Shown here: piece after piece, positions 31,712 to 40,964 of the stretch
How the letters are laid out: each line of letters begins with the position of its first letter
Numbering within the stretch: the first letter of the stretch is position 1
Assembly: GCA_016202435.1 (NCBI GenBank)
Contig: JACQOR010000039.1
Span: 1-43,786, forward strand
Direction: 5' to 3'
Origin: Chloroflexota bacterium
Lineage (GTDB): Bacteria > Chloroflexota > UBA6077 > SHYK01
Length of the DNA stretch: 43,786 nt
Notes under the pieces: model-generated
Seen by the model: the letters and a program-made list of their open reading frames with translations, nothing else
Databases searched by the model: none
Told to the model about the DNA's origin: nothing
Position numbers and translations under genes: made by a program

Positions 31712-32953
31712 TCACGCTTCTGTGTTCCGGAGATCCGTGACGAGCTCGCGCAGGAATCCGCCCACGTCTGCCACGAGGCTGATGTTCTGAAACGTGCCCC
31801 GGTCAGAGAGCTTGGTGACGACGGCGGGCTCGATGTCCACGCAGACGGTGGTCACGTCGGCGGGGAGCAGGTTGCCGGTCGCGATTCCGTGGAGCATCGA
31901 GGCCATCATGAGGGCCAGCTTGACGCCGCTTCGAACCACCTCGCGCATCCGAGTCTGGGCTACCTGCGTGTCGGTGATGACGTCTGGCAGCGGGCCGTCG
32001 TCTCGAATGGAGCCGGCGAGAACGAAATCGACGCCGTGGGTGACACAGGCATGCATGACGCCCGACTTGAGAATGCCCTGCTCGGTCGCGGCCTTGATGC
32101 CTCCGGCGCGCCGCACCGTGTTGATGGCGCGAAGATGATGCTCGTGCCCGCCCTCCATCGGAACGCCGTCCTCGAGTGAGATGCCCAGTGAAGTCCCGTA
32201 CAGGGCAGCCTCGATATCGTGGGTGGCCAGGCCGTTCCCGGCGAAGATAGCCTGCACGTACCCGTGCTCGATGAGCCAGACCAACTCCCCGGCGGCGCCC
32301 GTGTGGATAAGGACTGGCCCCGTGACGACGAGCGTCTTGTCGCCTGAGGCCCGCACCTCCCGCATCTTCTCGGCGATGGCGTGGATCAGTCGGGGGTTGG
32401 GCTTCTCTGATGAGATGGCGCTGCCCATGAAGGCGAAGATCCGCGGCTGGACCCGGGGCCGCTCCAGGGGAACGACTCGGATCCCTTCGTCGCCGATCAC
32501 GATGGGCATGCCCGCCGATACCTCATTGAGAGTGACACAGCGGGCAGTGGCGTTCTGGCGGTCGACGGTGATGGCACAGTCCATTTCGGGATACTGCGTG
32601 GGGACCCAGCGGCCACCGATGTTGACCAGGGTTTCCAGGTTCGTCGTGGAGTAGAAGCCTTCCGGAAAGACGCCGTCGGCCGGGGCAGGCTCAGCATGCG
32701 CCTCCCCCGCCTCGGCCCGAGTGGCGCCCAGGCGACCAACGCGGTCGAGGAGCGCCTCCAGTTCTTCCGCGGTGCTCGCGCTGATCTCGATGCGGCAGTA
32801 GCTGGGCTCGTTCTTGCGGCGACCGACGCGCAGCTCCTGGACGTCGAACTCGCCGCCGCGGTCCATGATCTCGTCCATAATCGTGGGCAAGGTGAGGGAA
32901 TCGATGATGTGCCCGCGAAGCTCAATCACATCGCGAAAGAGGCGCTCTTCCAC
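31712..32953 (-). CDS. TIGR00300-family LOR/SDH-domain enzyme (possible archaeal-type ornithine cyclodeaminase)
   Basis: 413 aa. The first 100 residues form the conserved N-terminal domain (VIELRGHIIDSLTLPTIMD, then EFDVQELRVGRRK). The remainder is the LOR/SDH-like domain with LVVTGPVLIHTGA, AIFAGNGLATHDIE and GGHEHHLRAINTVR. Members have been characterised as ornithine cyclodeaminases in methanogens and as the C-terminal module of cyanobacterial arginine-degrading enzymes. An NAD-dependent ornithine-to-proline role is therefore plausible but not shown. The start is a GTG at 32953, divergent from the methyltransferase at 33054. Confidence 0.8.
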   Translation of the reverse strand: MEERLFRDVIELRGHIIDSLTLPTIMDEIMDRGGEFDVQELRVGRRKNEPSYCRIEISASTAEELEALLDRVGRLGATRAEAGEAHAEPAPADGVFPEGFYSTTNLETLVNIGGRWVPTQYPEMDCAITVDRQNATARCVTLNEVSAGMPIVIGDEGIRVVPLERPRVQPRIFAFMGSAISSEKPNPRLIHAIAEKMREVRASGDKTLVVTGPVLIHTGAAGELVWLIEHGYVQAIFAGNGLATHDIEAALYGTSLGISLEDGVPMEGGHEHHLRAINTVRRAGGIKAATEQGILKSGVMHACVTHGVDFVLAGSIRDDGPLPDVITDTQVAQTRMREVVRSGVKLALMMASMLHGIATGNLLPADVTTVCVDIEPAVVTKLSDRGTFQNISLVADVGGFLRELVTDLRNTEA

Positions 32954-33010
32954 TATGCTTCTTTCCCCGTGAAAGGCAGAGATGCCGCCGATTATATGCC
33001 GCCTCGGTTT

Positions 33011-33029
33011 CCTCTCCCTCTAGGAGAGG
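33011..33029. repeat. REP-like palindrome, second copy
   Basis: CCTCTCC and GGAGAGG are perfect 7-bp arms around CTCTA, in the divergent gap between the LOR/SDH gene and the MidA-like gene. It resembles the larger palindrome at 6123-6147. Confidence 0.55.
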
Positions 33030-33053
33030 GTTATCGCGGCGACTGAGGGAAGA

Positions 33054-34178
33054 ATGAGCGCGGACCCTCTCGGCCTCCGCCGCGTCGACGTAACGCCCGC
33101 GGCCCGGCTCATCGCCGAGGAGATTCGGCGCGAAGGGCCGATCACCTTTAGTCGCTACATGGAGATCTGCCTCCACCATCCCGAGGTCGGGTACTACGCG
33201 GGTACGGCGCGAGGGCCGGGCCGGGACAAGGACTTCATCACCAGCCCGGAGCTCCATCCGGCGTTCGGGGCGCTGGTCTGCAAGCAGCTCGAGGCGTTCT
33301 GGAAGGAGCTCGGCTCGCCGGACCCGTACTGGTTCATCGAGGGCGGACCCGGGAACGGCACACTAGCGGCGGATGTGCTCTCCACCGCTGGATCCAAGTA
33401 CCCGAAGTTCTTGAACGCGCTTCGGGTCGCGCTCATCGAACGGAATCCGCTGATGGAAGCGCGGCAGCGGGAGCGGTTGACGGCCTGGGGTGATGGAGTC
33501 AGCTGGATTGAGTCGGATCCAGAGGCGTGGGAGCCTCTGGGGACCGGGTGCGTCTTCTCCAACGAGCTGCTCGATACCTTTCCGTCGCATCGGCTCAAGG
33601 GAGGTGAGGAGGGCCCCCGCGAGCTCTACGTCGATATCGAAGACGGACGTTTCGTCGAGATCGAAGGTCCGCTGAGCAGTTCGGCCCTGAGAGCCCAACT
33701 GGAAGCGGGCGGAGGGACTTTGCGACCGGGATCTCTGGCAGAGGTGAGCCTGGAAGCGCCGCGGTGGGTGCCAGCCGCGTCGCGTCTGCTCGAGCGCGGC
33801 CACCTGCTGACCTTGGACTACGGCGAGCCGGCAAATCTGCTGTACGGGTCGCGGCATCCGCGGGGCACGCTGCGCTGCTACCGCGGCCAGGTGATGACCG
33901 AGGACGTGTATGACATTCCCGGCCAGCAGGACATCACCCTGCACATCGATCTTTCGGCCGTTACCAGGGCGGCCCAGGCAGCTGGCCTTAGCCTGGTGGG
34001 GATGACCCAACAGGGCGCTTTCCTCAAGCGCTTGGGCCTCCAGGACTTCGTTCACCGGGCGAGCAACCCGTCGCTACCCCGTGAGGAGCAGCGTGCTCAA
34101 CTGGCTGCCCTCGAGCTGCTCCGTGACCCGAGCGCCCTGGGCAGCATCGCCGTCCTGGTCTTTGGGAAGGGGTTGTAA
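33054..34178 (+). CDS. MidA/NDUFAF7-like SAM-dependent methyltransferase
   Basis: 374 aa. The N-terminus RREGPITFSRYMEICLHHPEVGYYA is the family hallmark; the AdoMet loop is FIEGGPGNGTLAADV; VFSNELLDTFPSHRL and LLTLDYGEP follow. The mitochondrial member NDUFAF7 methylates an arginine of the complex I subunit NDUFS2 (bacterial NuoD) during assembly. Here the gene converges on the complex I operon, which fits such a role, although nuoD itself is not in the window. The substrate in bacteria is inferred. Confidence 0.85.
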   Translation: MSADPLGLRRVDVTPAARLIAEEIRREGPITFSRYMEICLHHPEVGYYAGTARGPGRDKDFITSPELHPAFGALVCKQLEAFWKELGSPDPYWFIEGGPGNGTLAADVLSTAGSKYPKFLNALRVALIERNPLMEARQRERLTAWGDGVSWIESDPEAWEPLGTGCVFSNELLDTFPSHRLKGGEEGPRELYVDIEDGRFVEIEGPLSSSALRAQLEAGGGTLRPGSLAEVSLEAPRWVPAASRLLERGHLLTLDYGEPANLLYGSRHPRGTLRCYRGQVMTEDVYDIPGQQDITLHIDLSAVTRAAQAAGLSLVGMTQQGAFLKRLGLQDFVHRASNPSLPREEQRAQLAALELLRDPSALGSIAVLVFGKGL

Positions 34179-34179
34179 G

Positions 34180-34211
34180 GGTTCCCGAAAGGGGTCGGGA
34201 GCCGAGGCTCC
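34180..34211. terminator. Terminator hairpins between MidA-like gene and nuoN
   Basis: GGTTCCCGA (34180-34188) pairs with TCGGGAGCC (34195-34203) with one mismatch, and GGAGCC (34198-34203) pairs perfectly with GGCTCC (34206-34211). The two stems overlap and are mutually exclusive. They lie between converging genes and could end both transcripts; there is no strong T-run. Confidence 0.45.
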
Positions 34212-34238
34212 AGGGTGGCCGCTTGGGCCGGTCACCGC

Positions 34239-35663
34239 CTACTGACTCAGCGTCCTTGCCGCTGCCTCGGCGGCACCCATGAAGAAGCTCGACAGGATGC
34301 CCAGCCCGAAAACGCCGACCACGGTGATCGTGAGGGCCGCGGCGAGCGGTGGCATGGCCCGGGTGGGCGCGGCTTCACGGCCGGGGACCATATACATGTC
34401 ATGGATGACCTGGGCGTAGTAGTAGAGCGAGATCGCCGAGTTCAGCACGCCCAGGAGCACGAGCCAGACGAGGCCACTCTGGATGGCGGCCCAGAAGACG
34501 TAGATCTTCGCGAAGAAGCCCGCCAGCGGCGGCAAGCCCGCGAGTGAAAGCAGGCTGACGGCAAGCGCAAACGCAAGCCACGGCGACCGTTGATGCAGGC
34601 CCGCGAAGTCCGCAATGCGCTCGGAGTTGGTGCGGCCGGAGATCTCGATGACCGCGGTGAAGGCGGCGAGATTCGTGGCGGTGTACGCCGCCAGGTAGAA
34701 GAGAACGGCCGCCAGTCCCTGGTCGGTGCCCGCGGCGATGCCCACCAGGATGTAGCCGGCCTGCGCGATCGTCGAGTAGGCCAGCATGCGCTTGATGTTG
34801 GTCTGGATGAGGGCGACGACGTTGCCCACTGTCATCGTGACCGCCGCCAGCAGTGCGACGAGGGTCATCCACTCCTGTTGGGCCGAGGGCAGCGCTGTCT
34901 GGAGCACGCGGATGACGATGGCAAACCCGGCGGCCTTCGAGGCGACCGAGAGATATGCCGTGATCGGGGTGGGTGCGCCCTCGTATACGTCCGGAGTCCA
35001 CATCTGGAACGGCACCGCTGATACCTTGAATCCGAACCCCGCCAACAGGAAGCTCACGGAGAGCAGCAGGGCCGGCGTCGGAGCGCTCGCAAGGTTTCCG
35101 GCGATGGCGTCGAGCTGCGTCTCCCCGGTGATACCGTAGAGGATGGCCATTCCATAGAGGAGCACGGCCGAGGAAAGGGCGTTGAGCAAGAAGAACTTGA
35201 GTCCGGCCTCGATCGATCGGTCGCTGTGCTTGTGCCAGGCCGCCAGGAACGCAAACGAAAGGCCGGCCATTTCCAGCGAGATGTAGAGGGTGATCAGCTC
35301 GGTGGCAGAGACGAGGAGCATCAGCGCCGCCGTCGCCAGGAGGACCAGCGCAATGGACTCCGCCTGGCGATCCTCGACCTCGTCCAGGAAGCGGCCCGAC
35401 CCCAGGAGCACCAGGAACGTTGCCGCGAGCAGCAGGAGCTTGAAGTACACCGTGAAGCCGTCCACGATGAAAGCGCCGCTGAAGCTCGTCGCCGTGGCTC
35501 CTGCCCTGGGAACCAGCACGATGGCTGAGGCCACCAGGCTCATGGTGGCCAGAAGCAGCATCCCACGCCGCTTTGCCAGTCGAGGGACGAACGCCTCCGC
35601 GAGCAGCAGGCCTCCCGCGGCGCCGGCGAGGATGATCTCGGAGAGCAGGAGTCCGACGTCCAT
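34239..35663 (-). CDS. nuoN: NADH-quinone oxidoreductase subunit N
   Basis: 474 aa antiporter-like subunit of the complex I membrane arm with about 14 hydrophobic segments. ITLYISLEMAGLSFAFLAAWHK holds the conserved TM5 Glu region, and KMLAYSTIAQAGYILVGIAAG the usual helix 7-8 signature. The ATG at 35663 starts 2 bp after the nuoM stop; an open frame to 35858 lies over nuoM and is not used. Last gene of the operon. Confidence 0.95.
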   Translation of the reverse strand: MDVGLLLSEIILAGAAGGLLLAEAFVPRLAKRRGMLLLATMSLVASAIVLVPRAGATATSFSGAFIVDGFTVYFKLLLLAATFLVLLGSGRFLDEVEDRQAESIALVLLATAALMLLVSATELITLYISLEMAGLSFAFLAAWHKHSDRSIEAGLKFFLLNALSSAVLLYGMAILYGITGETQLDAIAGNLASAPTPALLLSVSFLLAGFGFKVSAVPFQMWTPDVYEGAPTPITAYLSVASKAAGFAIVIRVLQTALPSAQQEWMTLVALLAAVTMTVGNVVALIQTNIKRMLAYSTIAQAGYILVGIAAGTDQGLAAVLFYLAAYTATNLAAFTAVIEISGRTNSERIADFAGLHQRSPWLAFALAVSLLSLAGLPPLAGFFAKIYVFWAAIQSGLVWLVLLGVLNSAISLYYYAQVIHDMYMVPGREAAPTRAMPPLAAALTITVVGVFGLGILSSFFMGAAEAAARTLSQ

Positions 35664-35665
35664 TC

Positions 35666-37177
35666 TTATCCGGCCAGCCGGGCGGCGAGAGGCGAGACGC
35701 TGGGGAGCACGATGTCCGTAAGCAGGGCCGGATAGACCCCCAGGCCCACAATGACGGCTACAAAGACGCCCACGGTCACGGCTTCCAGCGGAGTCGCGTC
35801 GGTAAGGCGCTCCCACTGCGACCGTTCGGGACCGAAGAAGACCCTTTCGAGTGTCCACAGCAGATAACCGGCAGTAAGAACAATCGTCGCCACCCCGGCA
35901 ACGGTCGCCACTGCATGGACGGGGAACGCGCCGAGAAACACCAGGAACTCAGCTACGAAGCCGGCCATACCCGGCAGGCCGAGGGAAGCCAGGCCGGCGA
36001 CCACAAAAAACGTCGCGATGAAGGGCATGCGGCGCGCGAGCCCGCCGAGAGCTGGGATCTCCCGAGTGTGGGTACGGTCATAGACCAGGCCCACCATCAC
36101 GAAGAGCAGGCCGGTGATCAGGCCGTGCGAAACCAGCTGGAAGATGGCCCCCTGTAGAGCGATCGGCGTCAGGGCGGAAGCTCCGAGCAGCACGTAGCCC
36201 ATGTGGGAGACACTGGAGTTCGCGATGAGCCGTTTGAGATCGGACTGCATCATGGCCACCACGGCGCCGTACACGATGCTGATGGCGGCGAGCGCTGCGA
36301 TGAGCGTGGAGAACTGCTGGGTCGCGTCCGGCAGTATGCCCAGGTTCAGGCGCAGGATCCCGTAGCCGCCCATCTTCAGCAGGATGCCCGCCAGCAACAC
36401 GCTGATCGCGGTGGGGGCCTCGGTGTGGGCGTCAGGAAGCCACGTGTGCAGTGGGAACACGGGTAGCTTCACCGCGAATCCCACGAAGAGCAGCAGCCAG
36501 ACGATGGACTGCATCGCCGCGGGATAGGCCTGCGCGCTGAGCGTTTGTAGATCGAACGTGCGCTGGGGGCCAGAGAGGTAGAGCAGGAGGATGCCCAGCA
36601 GCATGAGCGCGCTGCCGCTGACCGTGTAGAGGATGAACTTCATCGCGGCGTACTCGCGCCGCGCGCCGCCCCAGATGCCGATGAGCAGGAACATCGGGGC
36701 CAGCTCCAGCTCCCAGAAGAGGAAGAAGAGCAGCAGGTCCAGGCTGGCGAATACGCCGCTGACGGCGGTCTCAAGAACCAGGAGGAGCGCGAAGTACTCG
36801 CGGACGCGCAGCGTCGTGTTCCAGGAGACGAGAACCGCCAGAAATACCAGCAGCGCATTGAGGGCGAAAAGCGGCAGGCTCAGTCCGTCGAGGCCGACCG
36901 CGTAGGATGCGCCGAGCTGGGGGATCCAGGGGATGTGGGTGACAAAATGAGGGAACGAAGATGAGGGGGGCTGACCGAGGATGCCTTCGCGGACGAAACT
37001 GGCAGCCAGCGTTATGGCCGTTCGAAAGTCGAGGAGGAGCAGGACTGCGAGCACCAGCACGGTACCCGAAACGAGCGCCGCGATCCATCGCGCCGCTCGG
37101 TCGGCACCGGGAACCACGGCGATGAGGATGGCGCCGGCGAGCGGGAGCCAGATGGCGAGGTTCAGCACCGCGTCCAC
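35666..37177 (-). CDS. nuoM: NADH-quinone oxidoreductase subunit M
   Basis: 503 aa proton-pumping antiporter-like subunit. LLFFLFWELELAPMFLLIGIWGG contains the conserved TM5 Glu, KLPVFPLHTWLPDAHTEAPTA the signature of the family, and KRLIANSSVSHMGYVLLG the lysine-rich helix. It starts 6 bp after nuoL and ends 2 bp before nuoN. Confidence 0.96.
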   Translation of the reverse strand: MDAVLNLAIWLPLAGAILIAVVPGADRAARWIAALVSGTVLVLAVLLLLDFRTAITLAASFVREGILGQPPSSSFPHFVTHIPWIPQLGASYAVGLDGLSLPLFALNALLVFLAVLVSWNTTLRVREYFALLLVLETAVSGVFASLDLLLFFLFWELELAPMFLLIGIWGGARREYAAMKFILYTVSGSALMLLGILLLYLSGPQRTFDLQTLSAQAYPAAMQSIVWLLLFVGFAVKLPVFPLHTWLPDAHTEAPTAISVLLAGILLKMGGYGILRLNLGILPDATQQFSTLIAALAAISIVYGAVVAMMQSDLKRLIANSSVSHMGYVLLGASALTPIALQGAIFQLVSHGLITGLLFVMVGLVYDRTHTREIPALGGLARRMPFIATFFVVAGLASLGLPGMAGFVAEFLVFLGAFPVHAVATVAGVATIVLTAGYLLWTLERVFFGPERSQWERLTDATPLEAVTVGVFVAVIVGLGVYPALLTDIVLPSVSPLAARLAG

Positions 37178-37183
37178 GGCTCG

Positions 37184-39037
37184 CTACCTCGTGCCCATCA
37201 GCATGGGCCAGGCGGCAACCACCGCCAACGTGACTGCGCCGGCGAAGAAAGCCCAGGCGTAGGTCTGCACCTGGCCGGATTGGATGCGGCGCAGGGAGCC
37301 GCCGGCCGCGACGGCGGCGGCCCCCACGCTGTTTACCATCCAGTCGATCAGCCCGAGATCGATCCGGTTGGCTATCCAGCCGATGCCCAGCACGACTCGT
37401 CGGACCAGCCAGTCGTACAGGTGGTCCATGTAGTAGCGGTTCACCAGGAGCTGGTGCGCGGGACGGAATTGCGCGGCGAGCCGGGCCGCGGGCTCCGTTT
37501 TGCCACCTCCGTAGAGGGCCCAGGCGAAGAGGATGCCCCCCAGCGCCACGGCAGTCGAGAGCGCGGCGACTGTGGGGTCGAACTCGGCGTGGGCGGCCTG
37601 ACCCTCCAGGAACGAGCCCAAGGGGTTGCCGACCATCGGAGCGCCGAGGAGCCCGGTCAGAATGCTCGGCACGATCAGCACCGCCAGCGGGATGGCCATG
37701 CTAACCGGTTCGGGATGCTCGTGGGCGTGGCCGCGCGGGCTGCCGAGGAACGTAAGGAAGATCACCCGGAACATGTACGTGGCAGTGAGGAAGACCGTGA
37801 CGAGGGCAGCCGCGAAAAGGAGCGGCTGGGCGGATGCCGCTGCGAGGATCTCGTCTTTGCTCCAGAAGCCGCTCAATGGGAAGACGCCCGCGAGCGACAG
37901 GGCGGCGATCGTCGTGGCCCAAAACGCGAGGGGCCGCTGCCGCCGCAGGCCGCCCATCTCGAACATGTCGTTGGTGTTCATCAGGTGGATGACACTGCCT
38001 GCGCAGAGGAAAAGCAGCGCCTTGAAGAACGCATGGTTGAACAGGTGGAAAACGCCGGCTGCCATCGCGCCCAGCCCGATGGCGAGCATCATGTAGCCGA
38101 GCTGGCTAACCGTGGAGTATGCCAGTACCCGCTTGATGTCGTTCGCCACCAGGCCCATCGTGGCGGCGAAGATCGCCGTGAAGCCGCCGACGCCAGCCAC
38201 CACCAGCATCGCGGTCGCCGAGTGCTCGAGCAGGGGCGAAGTCCGGGCCATGAGGTACACGCCAGCCGCGACCATGGTCGCGGCGTGGATGAGGGCGCTC
38301 ACCGGAGTCGGGCCCTCCATCGCGTCCGGTAGCCACACGTGCAAGGGGAACTGCGCCGACTTGCCCACGGCTCCACAAAACACGAGCAGCATCCCGACGG
38401 TGAGCGCGGCTGCTGGGATCCTGCCGGCTGCTGCTGCCTGCTCCAGCCCGGTGAAATCGACAGTTCCGGCGTGCCAGTACAGGAAAAGGATGCCCAGCAG
38501 GAATGCGAAATCGCCGAAGCGGGTGACAATGAAGGCCTTTTTCGCCGCGGCAGCTGCTTCCGGCCGCTCGTGCCAGTGGCCGATGAGCAGGTAGGAGCAG
38601 AGCCCCACCAACTCCCAGAACAGGTAGATCGTCAGCAGGCTGTTGGCGAGGACGAGACCTAGCATGGAGAAGGTGAACAACGACATGGCGGCGAAGTACC
38701 GCGAGTAGCCGGCGTCGCCGCGCATGTATCCCAGCGAGTAGATCTGGACCAGCAGACTCACCGACGTCACTACCACGAGCATCGTGGCGGTCAGCGGATC
38801 GACCTGGAAGCCCAGGCTCAGCCCGAACGCTCCGCTTAACGGCAGCCACGCGAAGGACTGCTGCACGCGGGCCCCGCCCGCAACTTCCGCGAGCACCAGG
38901 CCTGAGATGCCCGCACCCAGGCCGATCGAGATGATCGTGAGCCACGCACTCGCGCGTTCAGACCGGCGCGCGCCCGCCGCGATCAAGAGGAATGAGGCGA
39001 GCGGCAGTGCCGCGACGATCCAGGCGTTCTGGCTCAT
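37184..39037 (-). CDS. nuoL: NADH-quinone oxidoreductase subunit L
   Basis: 617 aa, the distal membrane-arm subunit with the long lateral helix at its C-terminus. LLTIYLFWELVGLCSYLLIGHW, KSAQFPLHVWLPDAMEGPTPVSALIHAATMV and KRVLAYSTVSQLGYMMLAIG are all intact. It follows nuoK by 3 bp. No frameshift or missing helix is evident. Confidence 0.96.
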   Translation of the reverse strand: MSQNAWIVAALPLASFLLIAAGARRSERASAWLTIISIGLGAGISGLVLAEVAGGARVQQSFAWLPLSGAFGLSLGFQVDPLTATMLVVVTSVSLLVQIYSLGYMRGDAGYSRYFAAMSLFTFSMLGLVLANSLLTIYLFWELVGLCSYLLIGHWHERPEAAAAAKKAFIVTRFGDFAFLLGILFLYWHAGTVDFTGLEQAAAAGRIPAAALTVGMLLVFCGAVGKSAQFPLHVWLPDAMEGPTPVSALIHAATMVAAGVYLMARTSPLLEHSATAMLVVAGVGGFTAIFAATMGLVANDIKRVLAYSTVSQLGYMMLAIGLGAMAAGVFHLFNHAFFKALLFLCAGSVIHLMNTNDMFEMGGLRRQRPLAFWATTIAALSLAGVFPLSGFWSKDEILAAASAQPLLFAAALVTVFLTATYMFRVIFLTFLGSPRGHAHEHPEPVSMAIPLAVLIVPSILTGLLGAPMVGNPLGSFLEGQAAHAEFDPTVAALSTAVALGGILFAWALYGGGKTEPAARLAAQFRPAHQLLVNRYYMDHLYDWLVRRVVLGIGWIANRIDLGLIDWMVNSVGAAAVAAGGSLRRIQSGQVQTYAWAFFAGAVTLAVVAAWPMLMGTR

Positions 39038-39040
39038 CCG

Positions 39041-39376
39041 TTAGCCTCTCAGCTCGTCGGCTTTATCGACCTGGACGGTCTGGCGGAGGCGGTAGATGGC
39101 GATGATGATGGCTAGCCCCACGGCGGCCTCTGCCGCGGCCACGGCGATAACGAACACGGCGAACACCTGGCCCGTCAGGACCGGCGGCTGCAGATAACCC
39201 GCGAAGGCAACGAACGTCACGTTGACGCCGTTGAGCATCACTTCGACGGCCATCAGGATGACGATCGCATTGCGCTTGGCCAGGACGCCGGCCAGGCCCA
39301 CGCTAAAGAGCGCTGCCCCCAGGAGCAGCCCGTGCTGCAACGTGATCGGATAAAGCGGAGGGAGTGAGGGAGGCAC
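39041..39376 (-). CDS. nuoK: NADH-quinone oxidoreductase subunit K
   Basis: 111 aa with three transmembrane helices. AIVILMAVEVMLNGVNVTFVAF carries the essential membrane Glu, and VAAAEAAVGLAIIIAIYR the second one. The start is a GTG immediately after the nuoJ stop. Confidence 0.95.
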   Translation of the reverse strand: MPPSLPPLYPITLQHGLLLGAALFSVGLAGVLAKRNAIVILMAVEVMLNGVNVTFVAFAGYLQPPVLTGQVFAVFVIAVAAAEAAVGLAIIIAIYRLRQTVQVDKADELRG

Positions 39377-39886
39377 CTAGCGCTCCCTCGCGATCACGAT
39401 GGCACCAATCATGGCGACCAGGAAAAGTACTGACGCGATCTCGAACGGGAGGACGAAGGTCGTGAAAAGGCTCACGCCGATCTGCTCCGTGGTGGCGACG
39501 TCGCTCGGTTCGGCGGCCGTCCCGGACCACTGCGCAGACAGGAGGGTGGCTGCCGAGACGACGAAGATTGCCGCTGCGACTATGGCTCCGGAAATGGCTT
39601 GCCCGGGCGTGGAGAGGTTTGGAAGCTCGACGTCCTGCGGAGTAAGCATCAGCCCAAAGAGGATCAGGATCATCACGGCGCCGACGTAGATCAGCAGTTG
39701 GACCGCGGCCAGAAAATCGGCTCCCAGGATCACAAATACGCCGCCGGCGCTCGCCAGCGTGAGGGTCAGAAAGAGGGCGCTGTGGAAGACGTTTCTTGCG
39801 ATGATCAGGCTGATGGCGCCCGCGATCGCGGCTGCCGCGAACGTGTAGAAACCGCCGGCCACGAGGAGTTCCATCGGGATCACCAT
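39377..39886 (-). CDS. nuoJ: NADH-quinone oxidoreductase subunit J
   Basis: 169 aa, five predicted helices. ARNVFHSALFLTLTLASAGGVFVILGADFLAAVQLLIYVGAVMILILF is the family core including the pi-bulge helix. It starts 1 bp after the nuoH stop. In most 14-gene operons nuoI would lie between nuoH and nuoJ; it is absent here. Confidence 0.94.
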   Translation of the reverse strand: MVIPMELLVAGGFYTFAAAAIAGAISLIIARNVFHSALFLTLTLASAGGVFVILGADFLAAVQLLIYVGAVMILILFGLMLTPQDVELPNLSTPGQAISGAIVAAAIFVVSAATLLSAQWSGTAAEPSDVATTEQIGVSLFTTFVLPFEIASVLFLVAMIGAIVIARER

Positions 39887-39887
39887 G

Positions 39888-40964
39888 TCAGGCGGCCGTT
39901 CCCTGCACAGCGCTCACCAGCACGGCCGTTGCCCCCAGGGTGACCAGCGAGATCGGCAGGGCGACTTTCCATCCGAAGTGCATGAGTTGGTCGTAGCGCA
40001 GCCGCGGGAGCGTCCCACGTATCCAGACCAGGATGAGGAATACCGCGTAGGCTTTGAAGAATAGCCAGACGTATGGCGGCAGGATCGGACCCTGCCAACC
40101 GCCGAGAAACAGAACCGCCGCGAGTGCGCCGATCGCCAGGCTGTTGGAATACTCGGCCAGGAAAAATAGCGCGAACCTCATACCGCTGTATTCCGTGTGG
40201 AAGCCGGCCACAATCTCAGACTCCGCCTCGGGTAGGTCGAACGGGGAGCGGTTCACCTCCGCGATGCCTGCGATGAGGAACACCAGGAAAGCGATGGGTC
40301 CCACCGGCAGCACGAACACGTTCCACACCGTCGCCTGGGACTCGATGATGCCCTGAAGAGAGGCGGTTCCGGCCCACAGCACGGGTACGAGCGCGCTCAC
40401 TACGAGTGGGACCTCGTAGCTGATGAGCTGCGCCGCAACGCGCATCCCGCCCAGGAGCGAATACTTGTTGGCCGAGGCCCATCCGGCTGCCAGAATCCCC
40501 AGTGTCGTGAACGAGCCAATGGCGAGAACCAGCAGGATACCTACGTTGACGTCGGCTATTGCGAGGCCCGGGCCCCATGGGATCAGCGACCAGACGGAGA
40601 GCGACGGAACCAAAACGACCAGCGGCGCCACGACAAAAGTGGCCCGGTCGGCCTTGAAGGGGATGAGGTCTTCCTTGAGGAGCAGCTTCAGCACGTCGGC
40701 GACGGACTGCAGAACGCCAGCCGGTCCCACCCGGTTGGGACCGAGACGCTCCTGCAAGAACGCTACGGCTCGCCGCTCCACCCATACCTGGCTCATCACG
40801 GTAAGGGCGATGATGGCGATGAGCATGGCGATGCCAAGGACGGTCAGGGCGACCGTAGGGAGTGGTTCCGGAACGATCGCCGCCAGCAGACCGTAGATCC
40901 CGTCCCTGGCGAGACCGAACGGATTGCAGACGAGGGCAGGAAATGGACATGACAGGAAGCTCAT
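39888..40964 (-). CDS. nuoH: NADH-quinone oxidoreductase subunit H
   Basis: 358 aa, eight-helix subunit next to the quinone chamber. Conserved stretches: ERRAVAFLQERLGPNRVGP, GWASANKYSLLGGMR, EVNRSPFDLPEAESEIVAGFHTEYSGM and WIRGTLPRLRYDQLM. The ATG at 40964 overlaps the nuoC stop by 4 bp (ATGA). Its position directly after nuoC shows that nuoD-E-F-G are missing from the canonical order. Confidence 0.95.
   Translation of the reverse strand: MSFLSCPFPALVCNPFGLARDGIYGLLAAIVPEPLPTVALTVLGIAMLIAIIALTVMSQVWVERRAVAFLQERLGPNRVGPAGVLQSVADVLKLLLKEDLIPFKADRATFVVAPLVVLVPSLSVWSLIPWGPGLAIADVNVGILLVLAIGSFTTLGILAAGWASANKYSLLGGMRVAAQLISYEVPLVVSALVPVLWAGTASLQGIIESQATVWNVFVLPVGPIAFLVFLIAGIAEVNRSPFDLPEAESEIVAGFHTEYSGMRFALFFLAEYSNSLAIGALAAVLFLGGWQGPILPPYVWLFFKAYAVFLILVWIRGTLPRLRYDQLMHFGWKVALPISLVTLGATAVLVSAVQGTAA

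Noticed and set aside
34399-35751. 450-aa leftward open frame over nuoN
   Set aside because: No membrane helices or family motifs; it is an off-frame shadow of nuoN in GC-rich DNA.
38106-38945. 279-aa leftward open frame over nuoL
   Set aside because: Off-frame shadow of nuoL.
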